47,500 nucleotides of DNA, from NCBI GenBank assembly GCA_014728045.1, contig WJMH01000002.1, positions 1-47,500 on the forward strand. The letters are read 5' to 3'. Position numbers and translations under genes: made by a program. Under the pieces are notes generated by a model, which was not told the DNA's origin, made no database searches, and worked only from the letters and a program-made list of their open reading frames with translations. Within the stretch, counting starts at the first letter, position 1; every line of letters starts with the position of its first letter. This DNA comes from Candidatus Omnitrophota bacterium (GTDB lineage Bacteria; Omnitrophota; Gorgyraeia; Tantalellales; Tantalellaceae). Below are positions 17,188 through 25,726 of the stretch, piece after piece.

Positions 17188-18552
17188 TTATGCCCGATAC
17201 TTGTGAAGCCTGGGCACCATATCCTCCATCTGGGCTTTACCTGTCTCTATGTCGACCAGTTTTACGACTATTGCCGTAAAAAACCAGAATGGCTCGGCTA
17301 TCCTTATGATTATGAAGGTGTTAGCTCCTATCGCATGGAACAAAAGCCCTACGAAACCCGCCAGATACCCTACCGTCAGGCCTTTAAAGAGGGGTCTTTC
17401 CACCTCGCGAAGGGTTTTCATGCCGCTTGCCCATATCCGCCACATGAGCCAGAGGAAAAGCCCCAGCCCCACTAATCCGGTCTCCTGTATGGCCAATATA
17501 TACTGGCTGTCCAGGAAAGGTCCGCCGGTGACCCCGTACCCCAGTAAAGGCTTCTTGGGAAAAAGGTTAAAAAGAACATTCCGCCACGATACGATCCTCG
17601 CCGCAGGTGAAGGCCCCAGCGTAACGGGTCCCACCCTGTGTAACTCCTGGGCCATTTCGGGCCTGAACGCCCCGAGGACCCTCTCTTTTATTACGGGCGG
17701 GCCGGCTAACACCAGTAATATGAATACCAGGATGATTGTCGTGGTAAAGATCATGACCCCTTTTCTTTTTGAGAGCAGAACAAAGGTTATAAGAGCCGGT
17801 ATCATGCCCAGGTATGAGGCCCTGGAGAGGGTAAACACAAAAGTCGGAACCAGAAAGACAAAGACCAGAAGAAGGAGCTTTTCCCTTTTTTTGTAATATA
17901 AAATCAAGCCGCCTATGATGGACATTATGAAAAGAAGGTACCCGCCGAGGGTGTTCGGTTCCCCCGCCCCCTCGAAAGGAGCGGATATCCTGGCGACCCG
18001 GCCTATATGCGTATTACCATAAATACCCACAACAATACACGTGATGATCAGAACAGCAAGAAAAAGTTTGACCTGTTTAACGGTAGTGGTGTGGTTCAGT
18101 ACAATAAAATAAAGTATGAAATACTCAACGAGCTTCAGTACGTAGAAAGTTCCCTTAAGTGGCGATACATGATTCGTGATCATACCCAGAAGCGTGGAAA
18201 TACCCAGAACCGCTATATAAAGCCCTATGGGCGCGTTAAGTGGGCTTCGCCTGAGAACAGGCAGCTCCTTCCTTATCGCCATCTTCGCCAGCCATGTCAG
18301 GGATACGATTATAAGGAGCAGGTCTTCGGCTCTGAGGACGATCGCCCTGCCCGGGGTCGAGCCCACTTCAAGTTCCGGGGATAGAAGCATCGACAGCAGG
18401 ATGGCGATAAGGCCTATGTTCGTATCCACGAAGGTGGCGATGATCAGGGCCACCGAGAGTATTATCATCGCGGCCCTTTGGATATCGGTCGCCCCCGATA
18501 TGAGGAAGGTCGACATGACCGCCGCCAGGATGAGAAAGAAGATAGTTATCAC
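17188..18552 (-). CDS. O-antigen polymerase/ligase-like membrane protein (Wzy_C family)
   Basis: The 454-residue protein has about 10-12 membrane helices and the Wzy_C/O-antigen-ligase signature: a large periplasmic loop ending in LLGYGVTGGPFLDSQYI followed by AIQETGLVGLGLFLWLMWRI. Members join lipid-linked repeat units into polymer (Wzy) or attach polymer to lipid A (WaaL). In a locus with Wzx, Wzz/BY-kinase and Wza-like genes polymerase is more likely. The GTG start lies inside a short perfect inverted repeat (18541-18556, 6-bp arms), and an AAGGAA tract lies about 14 bases upstream, which is far for a ribosome-binding site. Confidence 0.83.
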   Translation of the reverse strand: MITIFFLILAAVMSTFLISGATDIQRAAMIILSVALIIATFVDTNIGLIAILLSMLLSPELEVGSTPGRAIVLRAEDLLLIIVSLTWLAKMAIRKELPVLRRSPLNAPIGLYIAVLGISTLLGMITNHVSPLKGTFYVLKLVEYFILYFIVLNHTTTVKQVKLFLAVLIITCIVVGIYGNTHIGRVARISAPFEGAGEPNTLGGYLLFIMSIIGGLILYYKKREKLLLLVFVFLVPTFVFTLSRASYLGMIPALITFVLLSKRKGVMIFTTTIILVFILLVLAGPPVIKERVLGAFRPEMAQELHRVGPVTLGPSPAARIVSWRNVLFNLFPKKPLLGYGVTGGPFLDSQYILAIQETGLVGLGLFLWLMWRIWASGMKTLREVERPLFKGLTVGYLAGFVGLLFHAIGANTFIIIRIAEPFWFFTAIVVKLVDIETGKAQMEDMVPRLHKYRA

Positions 18553-18672
18553 TATCTTGTAATTTATTCCTTCAAAACTGGTAAATCTGATGATTACCCC
18601 CCGGATCCGTTAAAGGTCGCGGCTGCCTGGCCGGCTTCGTCCATAAGACAGGATGGTCTCAACGCACCTCCC

Positions 18673-20628
18673 TCATCGCATGCTCTTGGGAGTGCCGTCA
18701 CCATAATATTTCTGATAGTGATAGTAGAAGGGGGAGCCGAACCTCATATCCGAAGCTCTCATGCTGTTCAGGACCACACCGATAGGTCTACCTTTGGCGC
18801 TTTCAAGCTGCATTTTACTTCTTCGTAACGCCCCCCTGGATACCCTGCCGACTTCATAGACCAGAATGACCCCATCCACCTTGGAACTCAGTATACAGGA
18901 ATCTGTCACGGGCAAAATCGGTGCTGAATCAAACAATACGACCTGAAACTTTTCTTTTGCCTCTTTGATAAAATTCGACATGTTCTGAGAACCCAGTATC
19001 TCCGAAGGATTGGACGGCAGGTGGCCGGCCGTTATGATGTTGAGGTTCTCCATACCGTATGTCTTGAGTATCATACTTGACTTTATGTTCCCCATCATGA
19101 TGTCGTCCATGGTCTTTACCACGTCATCGAGCTTGAAAGTTCCCAGCACCGCCTCGGTAAGACCCGTCTCCCTGTCTATTCCGAAGACCTTGTGAACCGA
19201 AGGCCTCCTGAGGTCGCAATCAACGATAAGTACTTTATACCCCATCTGGGCCATGCTCAAAGCGGAATTGACGCTCGTTATCGTTTTACCTTCCTGTACG
19301 CCGGCACTGGTGAACATAAGACAGTTACCGTACTTATCCAATCCGGAGAACTTAATATATGTCTGGAGGTTCCGGTAGGCTTCGGATATGGGTGACTTGG
19401 GACGGTACTGAGTGACCAGCCGGCTCATGATATCGGTGTATTTCGATCTTTCTTCCGCAGAGGCAGGCGGTGTTTTCCAGAAATCAAGCTTCGCTTCCTT
19501 CTTGATCTCGATATGTGGTATCACGCCAAGTACCGGCAACCTCAGGTATTCCTCGACATCCTCAATGGTACCTATCGAGGTATCCATGCTTTCAGTGATA
19601 AGTGCGGCGACCAGCCCCAGTATAAGACCTATGACACCGCCGAAAACGACGTTGGTAGCCGCCGGAACGGTTGCGGGCATCTTCGGGACCATGGCGGGAT
19701 TTACGACTTCGATGCCTTTGGCCTTGGAAGCCTCCAGTATAAGGGCCTTTTCGTACCTTTCCTTGAGCATAGCGTAGAGCTTCCTGTTGATGGTAAGCTC
19801 GTTCCTGAGCTTATCGGCGTCCATCGTTTCGACCGCGTACATCTGTTCGTCCTTGTCCTCGTACGTCTTGTGTTTCGCCAGCTGCTTCTCGATATTCTCT
19901 ATCTCCGCCAGCCTGTTGATGATCCCCGGATAGTTATCCGTGTATCTCTCCCTGAGGTTGCTCACCTCGAGCTTGAGCCTCATAAGACGGGTCCTTAGCG
20001 AGACCGCTTCAGGCATATCCTCCCCGGATCTTGCGGGCTCAACGCCCAGAGCGTCCAGCTTCTGTTTTATCCTGGCGCTTTGCTTCTCAAGCTTCTGGAG
20101 CTGCTTTTCTACGAAATTCTTCGTGTTCCTCGCTTCCTCGACCTTTCTTTCCCAGTTCTTCTGGATGAATTCTTCAGCCACGGTCTCGGCTATTTCCTTC
20201 GCCCTTTCCGCATTTTGATCGGTGGCGATTATGTCCACCAGCATGGTACCGCTTTTTCTTTCAACGGCTATCTTTCCCCTGAGCGAAGCGACAGCCGCCT
20301 GGGCTTTAGCCTTGGGGGTATTATCCGTTATCATGCCCATCTTCTTGGCGGCATCGTAGAGAACATTGTAACTTTTAATAAGTTCAAGCTGGGTGGAAAG
20401 CTGGCCCGGGCCCGACGCGCCCCAGAAAGTGACTCCGGAGCCTGTGATCTCGGCTATGGGTCGCTGCATATCAACGTTAAGCGTAATGCTGGACTTATAG
20501 ATGGACACCGTCTTCTTCCCGAAGAAGTGCGCGCTGAAAAGAGATATCAGAAATATGGAGATGATTATCCATTTGCGTTTATGGATAATTCTCCAGTAAT
20601 CCCACAGGTTAAGTCCGTATTCAGCCAT
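18673..20628 (-). CDS. Polysaccharide co-polymerase fused to bacterial tyrosine kinase (Wzz/BY-kinase)
   Basis: The 651-residue inner-membrane protein sets chain length and drives export. The N-terminal Wzz domain has TM1 (about 20-38), a periplasmic region with a long coiled coil (about 150-300), and TM2 after a proline-containing stretch (about 320-345). The cytoplasmic BY-kinase domain has Walker A SAGVQEGKTITS, Walker A' VLIVDCDLRRPSVH and Walker B VVLFDSAPILPVTDS. The C-terminus has a tyrosine cluster (FYYHYQKYYG), the usual autophosphorylation tail. Domains are fused in one chain as in Gram-negative Wzc. No Wzb-type phosphatase is in the window. The Wza-like partner lies immediately upstream. 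Confidence 0.93.
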   Translation of the reverse strand: MAEYGLNLWDYWRIIHKRKWIIISIFLISLFSAHFFGKKTVSIYKSSITLNVDMQRPIAEITGSGVTFWGASGPGQLSTQLELIKSYNVLYDAAKKMGMITDNTPKAKAQAAVASLRGKIAVERKSGTMLVDIIATDQNAERAKEIAETVAEEFIQKNWERKVEEARNTKNFVEKQLQKLEKQSARIKQKLDALGVEPARSGEDMPEAVSLRTRLMRLKLEVSNLRERYTDNYPGIINRLAEIENIEKQLAKHKTYEDKDEQMYAVETMDADKLRNELTINRKLYAMLKERYEKALILEASKAKGIEVVNPAMVPKMPATVPAATNVVFGGVIGLILGLVAALITESMDTSIGTIEDVEEYLRLPVLGVIPHIEIKKEAKLDFWKTPPASAEERSKYTDIMSRLVTQYRPKSPISEAYRNLQTYIKFSGLDKYGNCLMFTSAGVQEGKTITSVNSALSMAQMGYKVLIVDCDLRRPSVHKVFGIDRETGLTEAVLGTFKLDDVVKTMDDIMMGNIKSSMILKTYGMENLNIITAGHLPSNPSEILGSQNMSNFIKEAKEKFQVVLFDSAPILPVTDSCILSSKVDGVILVYEVGRVSRGALRRSKMQLESAKGRPIGVVLNSMRASDMRFGSPFYYHYQKYYGDGTPKSMR

Positions 20629-20663
20629 ATTATGAACCCTTTATTTACATTGAATTATCGATA

Positions 20664-21446
20664 TTATTTTTCCCCGGCCATTTTCAGCCATACGTCGTGC
20701 CAGTCCCATCTGCCCTCAACGATATCACGCTGGATATTAGCCAAACGGTCAGCGAAGAACATCGACGGGAAGATCTTCCTGAGCGCGGTATTATAGTTCT
20801 CTATTTCTGAGACAGGCACATAGACAAGGTCGCCTTCTTTAAGATAAACGTTCTGAGAAAGGTCCCCTTTGTGTATGAGCCTCGCCAGATTGATCCTGAT
20901 CACCTGGCTTTCTTCGTACCCGCCCCTGACGACATAAGTGGTCGAAAGCACCGCATCCTCGGTAAAACCGCCGGCACGGGATACCAGATCTATCACCCTG
21001 TCCCCCCGCTCCAGCCGGTAAGTCCCGCGCTTGAGGACCTCTCCGAAAATATATACTTTCTTATCGCCGAACTTCTGGACACCAACCGCCACGCGGGGTT
21101 CCTTTACGTAATAAGCCAGTTTCGTGCTCAAAGAACGCGCCAGTTCCTTGGGAGTAAGTCCCGCGGCCTCCACGTCCCCCACGAGCGGATAAGTGATCCT
21201 CCCGTCCTCCGGACGAACTACGACCGTTCTTTCAAGTTCCGGGCATCTCCATACCGCTATCCGCAGCTCATCCCTTACCCCGATAACGTACTGCCCTCCG
21301 GCTCCAATGGAGCCTTCGGGGTCATAAAGTGAACGGTCAAGCTTATGGTTCGGAGCGGCGAACCTGGCGCAACCCGTGCCAGCAAGAACGAAAAAGGCCG
21401 ATATAACGATAAGTAGCGCCTTTGATAATAAGTCTTTTTTATGCAT
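20664..21446 (-). CDS. Polysaccharide export lipoprotein, Wza-like (Poly_export/SLBB)
   Basis: The 260-residue protein begins with a signal sequence ending in a lipobox-like GTGC (C26), so it is probably an outer-membrane lipoprotein. Residues about 50-130 are the Poly_export domain (YVIGVRDELRIAVWRCPEL, ITYPLVGDVEAAGLTPKEL). An SLBB domain follows (VYIFGEVLKRGTYRL, AGGFTEDA), and the tail ends without a clear membrane helix. E. coli Wza is about 380 residues with more SLBB repeats, so this is the short form. Such proteins form the periplasm and outer-membrane channel for exopolysaccharide. Its gene precedes the Wzz/BY-kinase by 35 bases, the usual pairing. Confidence 0.92.
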   Translation of the reverse strand: MHKKDLLSKALLIVISAFFVLAGTGCARFAAPNHKLDRSLYDPEGSIGAGGQYVIGVRDELRIAVWRCPELERTVVVRPEDGRITYPLVGDVEAAGLTPKELARSLSTKLAYYVKEPRVAVGVQKFGDKKVYIFGEVLKRGTYRLERGDRVIDLVSRAGGFTEDAVLSTTYVVRGGYEESQVIRINLARLIHKGDLSQNVYLKEGDLVYVPVSEIENYNTALRKIFPSMFFADRLANIQRDIVEGRWDWHDVWLKMAGEK

Positions 21447-21466
21447 CTCTCACCTCTTTTTTATGA

Positions 21467-22516
21467 TCAGCTCCCCTGCGACGCCTCTATCTCGTTCGGA
21501 TCGATACAGTGTTCAACATGGATCAGGAACTGTTTGGACAGATCCAGCTTCCTCTCCTCCTGCAGTTTTCTGCGGTTACGGTCATAAACCACGTTCAGAA
21601 GCGGCCGCATAGGCGTATTGGGGTTGGTCTCGATGACCTCCCCTATCTCCCCGGTACTTATCCTGACCCACGAACCGACCGGGAATATAGATATACATTT
21701 AAGCATGGTTCTCACGTAATGGGGATCAAAACTTCCACCCTCGTTATCCAGTATCTGCTGTATGGCCTTGTCCGGCAGGAAGCGAGGCCTCCAGAGTCTC
21801 GTGTGCGTCTTGGCCTCGTACTTATCCATCAGGGATATCAGCCTGGCCAGATAATGTATCTCCTCCTTGGTGAGCCCTTTCGGGTAACCGGTCCCGTCAA
21901 CCTTCTCGTGATACTGGCTGATCACCAGCGGTATGGTCTCGTCTATCCCGTGTATGTTCCTGAAGATTTCGGCCCCGTAGATAACGTGTTTCTTGACCTC
22001 TTCGTATTCGGCGTTGCTGAGACGACTGTCTTTGTTCCAGATCTTCTCCGGTATCTTCATCAGCCCTATATCGTGAAAAAGTGAGGCTACCACAAGATCC
22101 TGAAGCTTATCCTGCGAAAAATTCAATTCTAGCGCCATACGCACCGACAAGAGGCATACGTTAACCGAATGCGTGTAAACGTAATTATTCTTGTATTCGT
22201 CATGCCTGAAAACAAGCCTTATCAAATCATTGGGGCTGATAAATCCCCTGAACTGGTCACAGAATTCCTGGGTCCATCCGAGAATCTCTTCGCCTTTTAT
22301 CTTGCCCTCTTCGCCTTCGGCCACTTTGTTGAAGACCGTCGTCACGAAGTTGAGCATGATGTCATAGGCTGCCTCCGCCTTGGCCAGGTCCGAAGAAGGT
22401 TTGTCCAGGCCCTCTTCGCCCCCGTGTTTGGACAGAGAAAGCTCCTCTTCCTTTTTTTCTTTCTTGGAAGGCCCCAGGCTCTCGAATCCTTCGAATCCTT
22501 TATGAAGATCAACCAT
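21467..22516 (-). CDS. HD-GYP domain protein (probable c-di-GMP phosphodiesterase)
   Basis: The 349-residue soluble protein has an HD-GYP domain from about residue 105 to 270. Metal ligands are visible: H116, H148-D149 (LFHDIGLMKIP), H178, H203 in QYHEKVDGTGYPKG and D231. The HD pair and the GYP loop are both intact, so cyclic-di-GMP hydrolysis is plausible. The N-terminus has a charged low-complexity segment (16-45) and no receiver or membrane segment. The C-terminal 70 residues (FPVGSWVRISTGEIGEVI) resemble the tail often attached to HD-GYP domains. It sits between the secretion-type ATPase and the Wza-like gene, suggesting c-di-GMP control of polysaccharide output. Confidence 0.92.
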   Translation of the reverse strand: MVDLHKGFEGFESLGPSKKEKKEEELSLSKHGGEEGLDKPSSDLAKAEAAYDIMLNFVTTVFNKVAEGEEGKIKGEEILGWTQEFCDQFRGFISPNDLIRLVFRHDEYKNNYVYTHSVNVCLLSVRMALELNFSQDKLQDLVVASLFHDIGLMKIPEKIWNKDSRLSNAEYEEVKKHVIYGAEIFRNIHGIDETIPLVISQYHEKVDGTGYPKGLTKEEIHYLARLISLMDKYEAKTHTRLWRPRFLPDKAIQQILDNEGGSFDPHYVRTMLKCISIFPVGSWVRISTGEIGEVIETNPNTPMRPLLNVVYDRNRRKLQEERKLDLSKQFLIHVEHCIDPNEIEASQGS

Positions 22517-22524
22517 ATTCCCGC

Positions 22525-23337
22525 CTATATCTCCTCACCTAGATCTTTTACGACTTCCCGGATGATCTGTTCGTCAATACGTTCCGCCTTTTTCATGAAT
22601 CCCACCAGAAGGGACATATCGCAGATATTATTGATCTGTCTGGGACGGCCGTTTGACGAGGCGTATATCAGAGAAGCGGCCTGATCATCGAATATATCCC
22701 TTTCGGTCCCCGCTATCTTAAGACGGTGTCTGACGTATCCCTTGGTCTCATAGGCATCCAAATGCCTCAGGAGGTAACACATGGCGAACCTCTGTTTGAA
22801 CTGGGGCATCTGGTTGATTATATCCCTGAGCTCAAGCTGCCCCATCATGATAATGGTCACCAGGAACCTGTTATTCTCCTGCATGTTCATCATGAGCCTG
22901 AGTTCCTCGAGAACATTCCTGTCCGTGATCAGATGAGACTCATCCACGATGACTATCACCTGCTGGTCCCGGGCGATAGTGGCCCTGAGTTCGTTTTCGA
23001 TCATCCGTCGCAGATTGGGGCGCGATGAACGCCCCTGTTTGATATCCAGCTTGTAAGCGATCTCCTGCAGAAGCTCCTTTGACGTCAGCAGGGGGTTACT
23101 TATGTACACGCTCCTATAGTCGTCGTTCTCCTCTATCTCATAGAGAAGTTCGTTGGCTATCGTGGTCTTACCCGTCCCGTAATCACCCGCAAGGAGTGCC
23201 CCGGCCTTATTCTGCTTGATAACATATACAAGGCGCACCATTGCTTCCTTGTGGCAGGGTGAGTAATAGAAGAATTTGGGGTCGCCTATGTTCTCAAAAG
23301 GTTTCTTGCCAAGCCCCCAGTAATTCAAAAAATCCAT
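22525..23337 (-). CDS. AAA ATPase, ExeA/PEP-CTERM-locus secretion ATPase type
   Basis: The 270-residue protein opens MDFLNYWGLGKKPFENIGDP, the start shared by ExeA-like ATPases (FY.L..xPF). Walker A is GDYGTGKTT (51-59), Walker B is VIVIVDESH (127-135), and a sensor-like GRPRQINNICD segment is near residue 230. The closest known context is the secretion ATPase of exosortase/PEP-CTERM polysaccharide loci (TIGR03015-type), which also sits beside Wza- and tyrosine-kinase genes. It has no membrane segment or peptidoglycan-binding domain, unlike full-length ExeA. No exosortase is present in this window. It is likely co-translated with the HD-GYP gene (8-base gap). Confidence 0.88.
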   Translation of the reverse strand: MDFLNYWGLGKKPFENIGDPKFFYYSPCHKEAMVRLVYVIKQNKAGALLAGDYGTGKTTIANELLYEIEENDDYRSVYISNPLLTSKELLQEIAYKLDIKQGRSSRPNLRRMIENELRATIARDQQVIVIVDESHLITDRNVLEELRLMMNMQENNRFLVTIIMMGQLELRDIINQMPQFKQRFAMCYLLRHLDAYETKGYVRHRLKIAGTERDIFDDQAASLIYASSNGRPRQINNICDMSLLVGFMKKAERIDEQIIREVVKDLGEEI

Positions 23338-23346
23338 GATGTCCTC

Positions 23347-24423
23347 CTATGATGTTTCCTTCAGATCGATCATGCCCTCCGATCGGTGATCATACGCCCT
23401 GCTTTTGTCTATATGGTCCTTGCTTACCAGCATGAGCACGGTCACTATTACAAGTATCATAATGCCCTGGAGCAGGAGCAAAAGTGCCTGCACGGTGGTA
23501 GCTTTGTGAAGGGCCAACGCCCCGAGCGAGAACACCAAGCTCACCAGATAGATGAAAAAGACCGTCTGCCTCTGCGTGAACCCCAGCCACATCAGGCGAT
23601 GATGGAGGTGGTCTTTTCCCACGTATTCGATCCATTCCCTGAAAGTCCTGACCCTCCCCTGGGCTATACGTGAAACCGAAATATATATCATATCGAATAT
23701 CAGAAGCGCGAGTATAAGCAGCGGTATGCTTAAAGCAACTATGGGTTTATTTTCAGCCCACTCCCCCATAACAGCCAGAGAAGCTATCATGAACCCCAGA
23801 AAACTGCTTCCGGCATCCCCCAGGAATATCTTGGCCGGGTTAAAGTTAAAAAGAAGAAATCCCAGGCTTGAGCCGGCAAGCGCAGCGCTCAAAAAAGCGA
23901 AGTATGGCTGGGCCGTCTGGTAGGCGATAATAAAAAATGTCCCGGAGGCTATCACCATGAGTCCGGCCGCCAGACCGTCTATTCCGTCCAGGAAGTTCAG
24001 TGCGTTGGTTATCCCGACTATCCATATGACCGTGATAACCCCTTCCAGCAAAACCGCAAAAGGAAGGTGGTCCGGGATGATATTCAGCCTCACCCCGAAC
24101 ATTATTACGATGACGGCGCACACCAACTGGATTATAAGTCTCATCCAGGCGGGGAGATCGTTGATATCATCGACAAGCCCCGATACAAGCATGATGGAGG
24201 ATGCTATCACAACTCCCTTAAGAGCAAGGGAAAAATGAAAATTAAGCAGTATAGCAAGCATGCAGGCGGCATATATGGCCAGCCCCCCTAAAAGGGGTAC
24301 AGGTTCCGAATGCACTTTTCTCTCTGTTGGGCGGTCCATGATATCAAATTTCCTGGCCACCCTTATGGCGATCCAGGTGAATATCACAGAGCCCGCGAAC
24401 GCGAATATAAATATTTTAAACAT
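23347..24423 (-). CDS. Undecaprenyl-phosphate sugar-1-phosphate transferase (WecA/TagO/MraY superfamily)
   Basis: The 358-residue protein has about 10-11 membrane helices and the family motifs: RKVHSEPVPLLGG near the N-terminus, VSGLVDDINDLP, NALNFLDGIDGLAAG, FLGDAGSSFLGF and the cytoplasmic GKDHLHHRL histidine motif. These show the WecA-like branch, which moves N-acetylhexosamine-1-phosphate from a UDP-sugar to undecaprenyl phosphate, rather than MraY itself. It thereby starts synthesis of a lipid-linked glycan at the inner membrane. It is the first enzyme gene of the polysaccharide locus in transcription order, next to a lone receiver protein. Confidence 0.92.
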   Translation of the reverse strand: MFKIFIFAFAGSVIFTWIAIRVARKFDIMDRPTERKVHSEPVPLLGGLAIYAACMLAILLNFHFSLALKGVVIASSIMLVSGLVDDINDLPAWMRLIIQLVCAVIVIMFGVRLNIIPDHLPFAVLLEGVITVIWIVGITNALNFLDGIDGLAAGLMVIASGTFFIIAYQTAQPYFAFLSAALAGSSLGFLLFNFNPAKIFLGDAGSSFLGFMIASLAVMGEWAENKPIVALSIPLLILALLIFDMIYISVSRIAQGRVRTFREWIEYVGKDHLHHRLMWLGFTQRQTVFFIYLVSLVFSLGALALHKATTVQALLLLLQGIMILVIVTVLMLVSKDHIDKSRAYDHRSEGMIDLKETS

Positions 24424-24458
24424 AAAGTTTTATTAACGTATTTTCTCTCTGCCACCGG

Positions 24459-24842
24459 TCATTCTGACAGGAGAACCACCTTTGTCAAGACCGTATTATT
24501 CAGGTAATCAAGATCGAACGGCTTGACAATGTAGTCATAAGCCCTGTTGAGAAGCTTTCTGTCCTTGATGAAATCAGGATGTCCGGTTATGATTATAACC
24601 CCTATTTTAAGATTACTATCGTTAATATATTTTAATACTTCCTCCCCGTCCATATCCGGCATCTTAAGATCGAGAAGCAATATATCCGGTTTATAGGATT
24701 CTATCTTTTCAATAGCTTCACGCCCCTGGGAAGCGGTTTCAACATCATATTCTTTTCTGACGAAAAAAGTTTTAAGCACCTCTCGCACGGATTCTTCATC
24801 ATCGGCTACCAGGATCTTTGCCTTGAATCTTTTCTCATCCAT
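24459..24842 (-). CDS. Single-domain response regulator (CheY-like receiver)
   Basis: The 127-residue protein is a receiver domain alone. The acidic pair is D14-D15 in LVADDEES, the phospho-acceptor is D58 in LLLDLKMPDMDG, the switch threonine is T86 in IIITGHPD, and the conserved lysine is K107 in YIVKPFD. No DNA-binding or enzymatic output domain follows. The ATG has an excellent GGAGG site about 7 bases ahead, and a promoter-like sequence lies at 24893-24920. It probably acts by protein-protein contact. Its place between a degenerate histidine kinase and the polysaccharide operon suggests signalling to that operon. Confidence 0.93.
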   Translation of the reverse strand: MDEKRFKAKILVADDEESVREVLKTFFVRKEYDVETASQGREAIEKIESYKPDILLLDLKMPDMDGEEVLKYINDSNLKIGVIIITGHPDFIKDRKLLNRAYDYIVKPFDLDYLNNTVLTKVVLLSE

Positions 24843-24892
24843 GAATGTCCCTCCTTCTCTCTTCTATCAGGACAAATGCCACTTATTGATCG

Positions 24893-24920
24893 ATTCTATA
24901 AAAATGTTTATAAAGTTCAA
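24893..24920 (-). promoter_or_regulatory. Putative sigma70-type promoter for the receiver gene and possibly the polysaccharide operon
   Basis: Read on the minus strand there is a TTGAAC -35 element (24915-24920), a 16-base spacer and a TAGAAT -10 element (24893-24898). It lies about 50 bases before the receiver ATG, inside a 161-base very AT-rich gap (24843-25003). It is a reasonable but imperfect match, so I hold it moderately. Confidence 0.45.
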
Positions 24921-25003
24921 TGCTATAACCGTTTATATATATAATTATTAATTGTTTTAAGTATACACAATAAAAACCGGATTTCAAGTAATCCTAACAC
25001 ATT

Positions 25004-25726
25004 TCAGGATACCGGAAGCCACATATAATAATCGACCGTTCGCTCATCCCTCGGGATAACGGATGCGTATCCGCCATGCTTTTCGGCTATTTCCCTGCAG
25101 ATAGCAAGCTCATAACCAAAATACCTGCTCCTGCCGGAGCTAAACCTCGGCCGGAACAGAGTTTTCATTGCATCGGGGGATATAGAAATTCCCCGCGCGC
25201 AAAATCTTAAACAAAAGTAGCTTCCTTTTTCCTGTATTGGCGTATATTGCTCCAGATATCGCTCATCCGCTTCGATCTTACCGCCTGAGATATCCATACT
25301 CTCAAGATCGCCTTTCCGTGTGCTGGCATCGGAGATAATACATGCAACAGCCCCCTGGATCTTCTCAGCGTCCATTTCCAGTCCCCCAGCCCCCTGCATA
25401 TTCGTGGACACTTCGACATCTTTCCCGAGATAGCCTCGCATTTCATCAAGAGCAGCATCAATGACAGCATTGATGTCCGTTTCTTTTTTTTCGACACATA
25501 TATCCCGGCTCAGGAAGATCAGTCTGCCGGTGTATTCCCGGCAATCAACAGCCGATTTTTCTATCTCCTTAACGTAAGAATAGGCTTGGTCGTTCTCGTC
25601 CATGTCCTCGAGAACAAGCATGACAAAGCCCATTATTCCGGTGAGCAGATTGTTAAAGTCATGTGCGATACCCCCGGCCAGCTGCCTGACCGCATCCATC
25701 TGGTCTATCCGCTTTCGGTCATTCAT
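25004..25726 (-). CDS. Histidine kinase-like protein with degenerate ATP-binding domain
   Basis: Residues about 13-80 form a HisKA-type dimerisation domain with the phospho-acceptor histidine H22 in LAGGIAHDFNNLLTGIMGF. The rest aligns with a HATPase_c domain but its ATP-binding boxes are lost. The N box reads VACIISDAS instead of NLxxNAxDA, the G1 box reads FCARGISIS instead of xDxGxG, and the G2 box reads SRYFGYELAI instead of GTGLGL. It should therefore not bind ATP normally, though it could still dimerise and accept or give phosphate. There is no membrane segment or sensor domain. Its ATG overlaps the upstream exported-protein gene by 8 bases. Confidence 0.85.
   Translation of the reverse strand: MNDRKRIDQMDAVRQLAGGIAHDFNNLLTGIMGFVMLVLEDMDENDQAYSYVKEIEKSAVDCREYTGRLIFLSRDICVEKKETDINAVIDAALDEMRGYLGKDVEVSTNMQGAGGLEMDAEKIQGAVACIISDASTRKGDLESMDISGGKIEADERYLEQYTPIQEKGSYFCLRFCARGISISPDAMKTLFRPRFSSGRSRYFGYELAICREIAEKHGGYASVIPRDERTVDYYMWLPVS

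Noticed and set aside
18541-18556. GATAGT/ACTATC inverted repeat covering the GTG of the Wzy-like gene
   Set aside because: Too short to call a regulatory element; mentioned only with the gene.
18594-18662. 22-codon frame starting with TTG after the Wzz/BY-kinase gene, with a GGGAGG site
   Set aside because: Very short, with a rare start codon and no conserved motif. The purine tract may be chance; relatives would be needed to decide.
24843-25003. AT-rich gap considered as an origin-like or riboswitch region
   Set aside because: No repeated boxes or conserved aptamer pattern are visible. An ordinary promoter region explains it.
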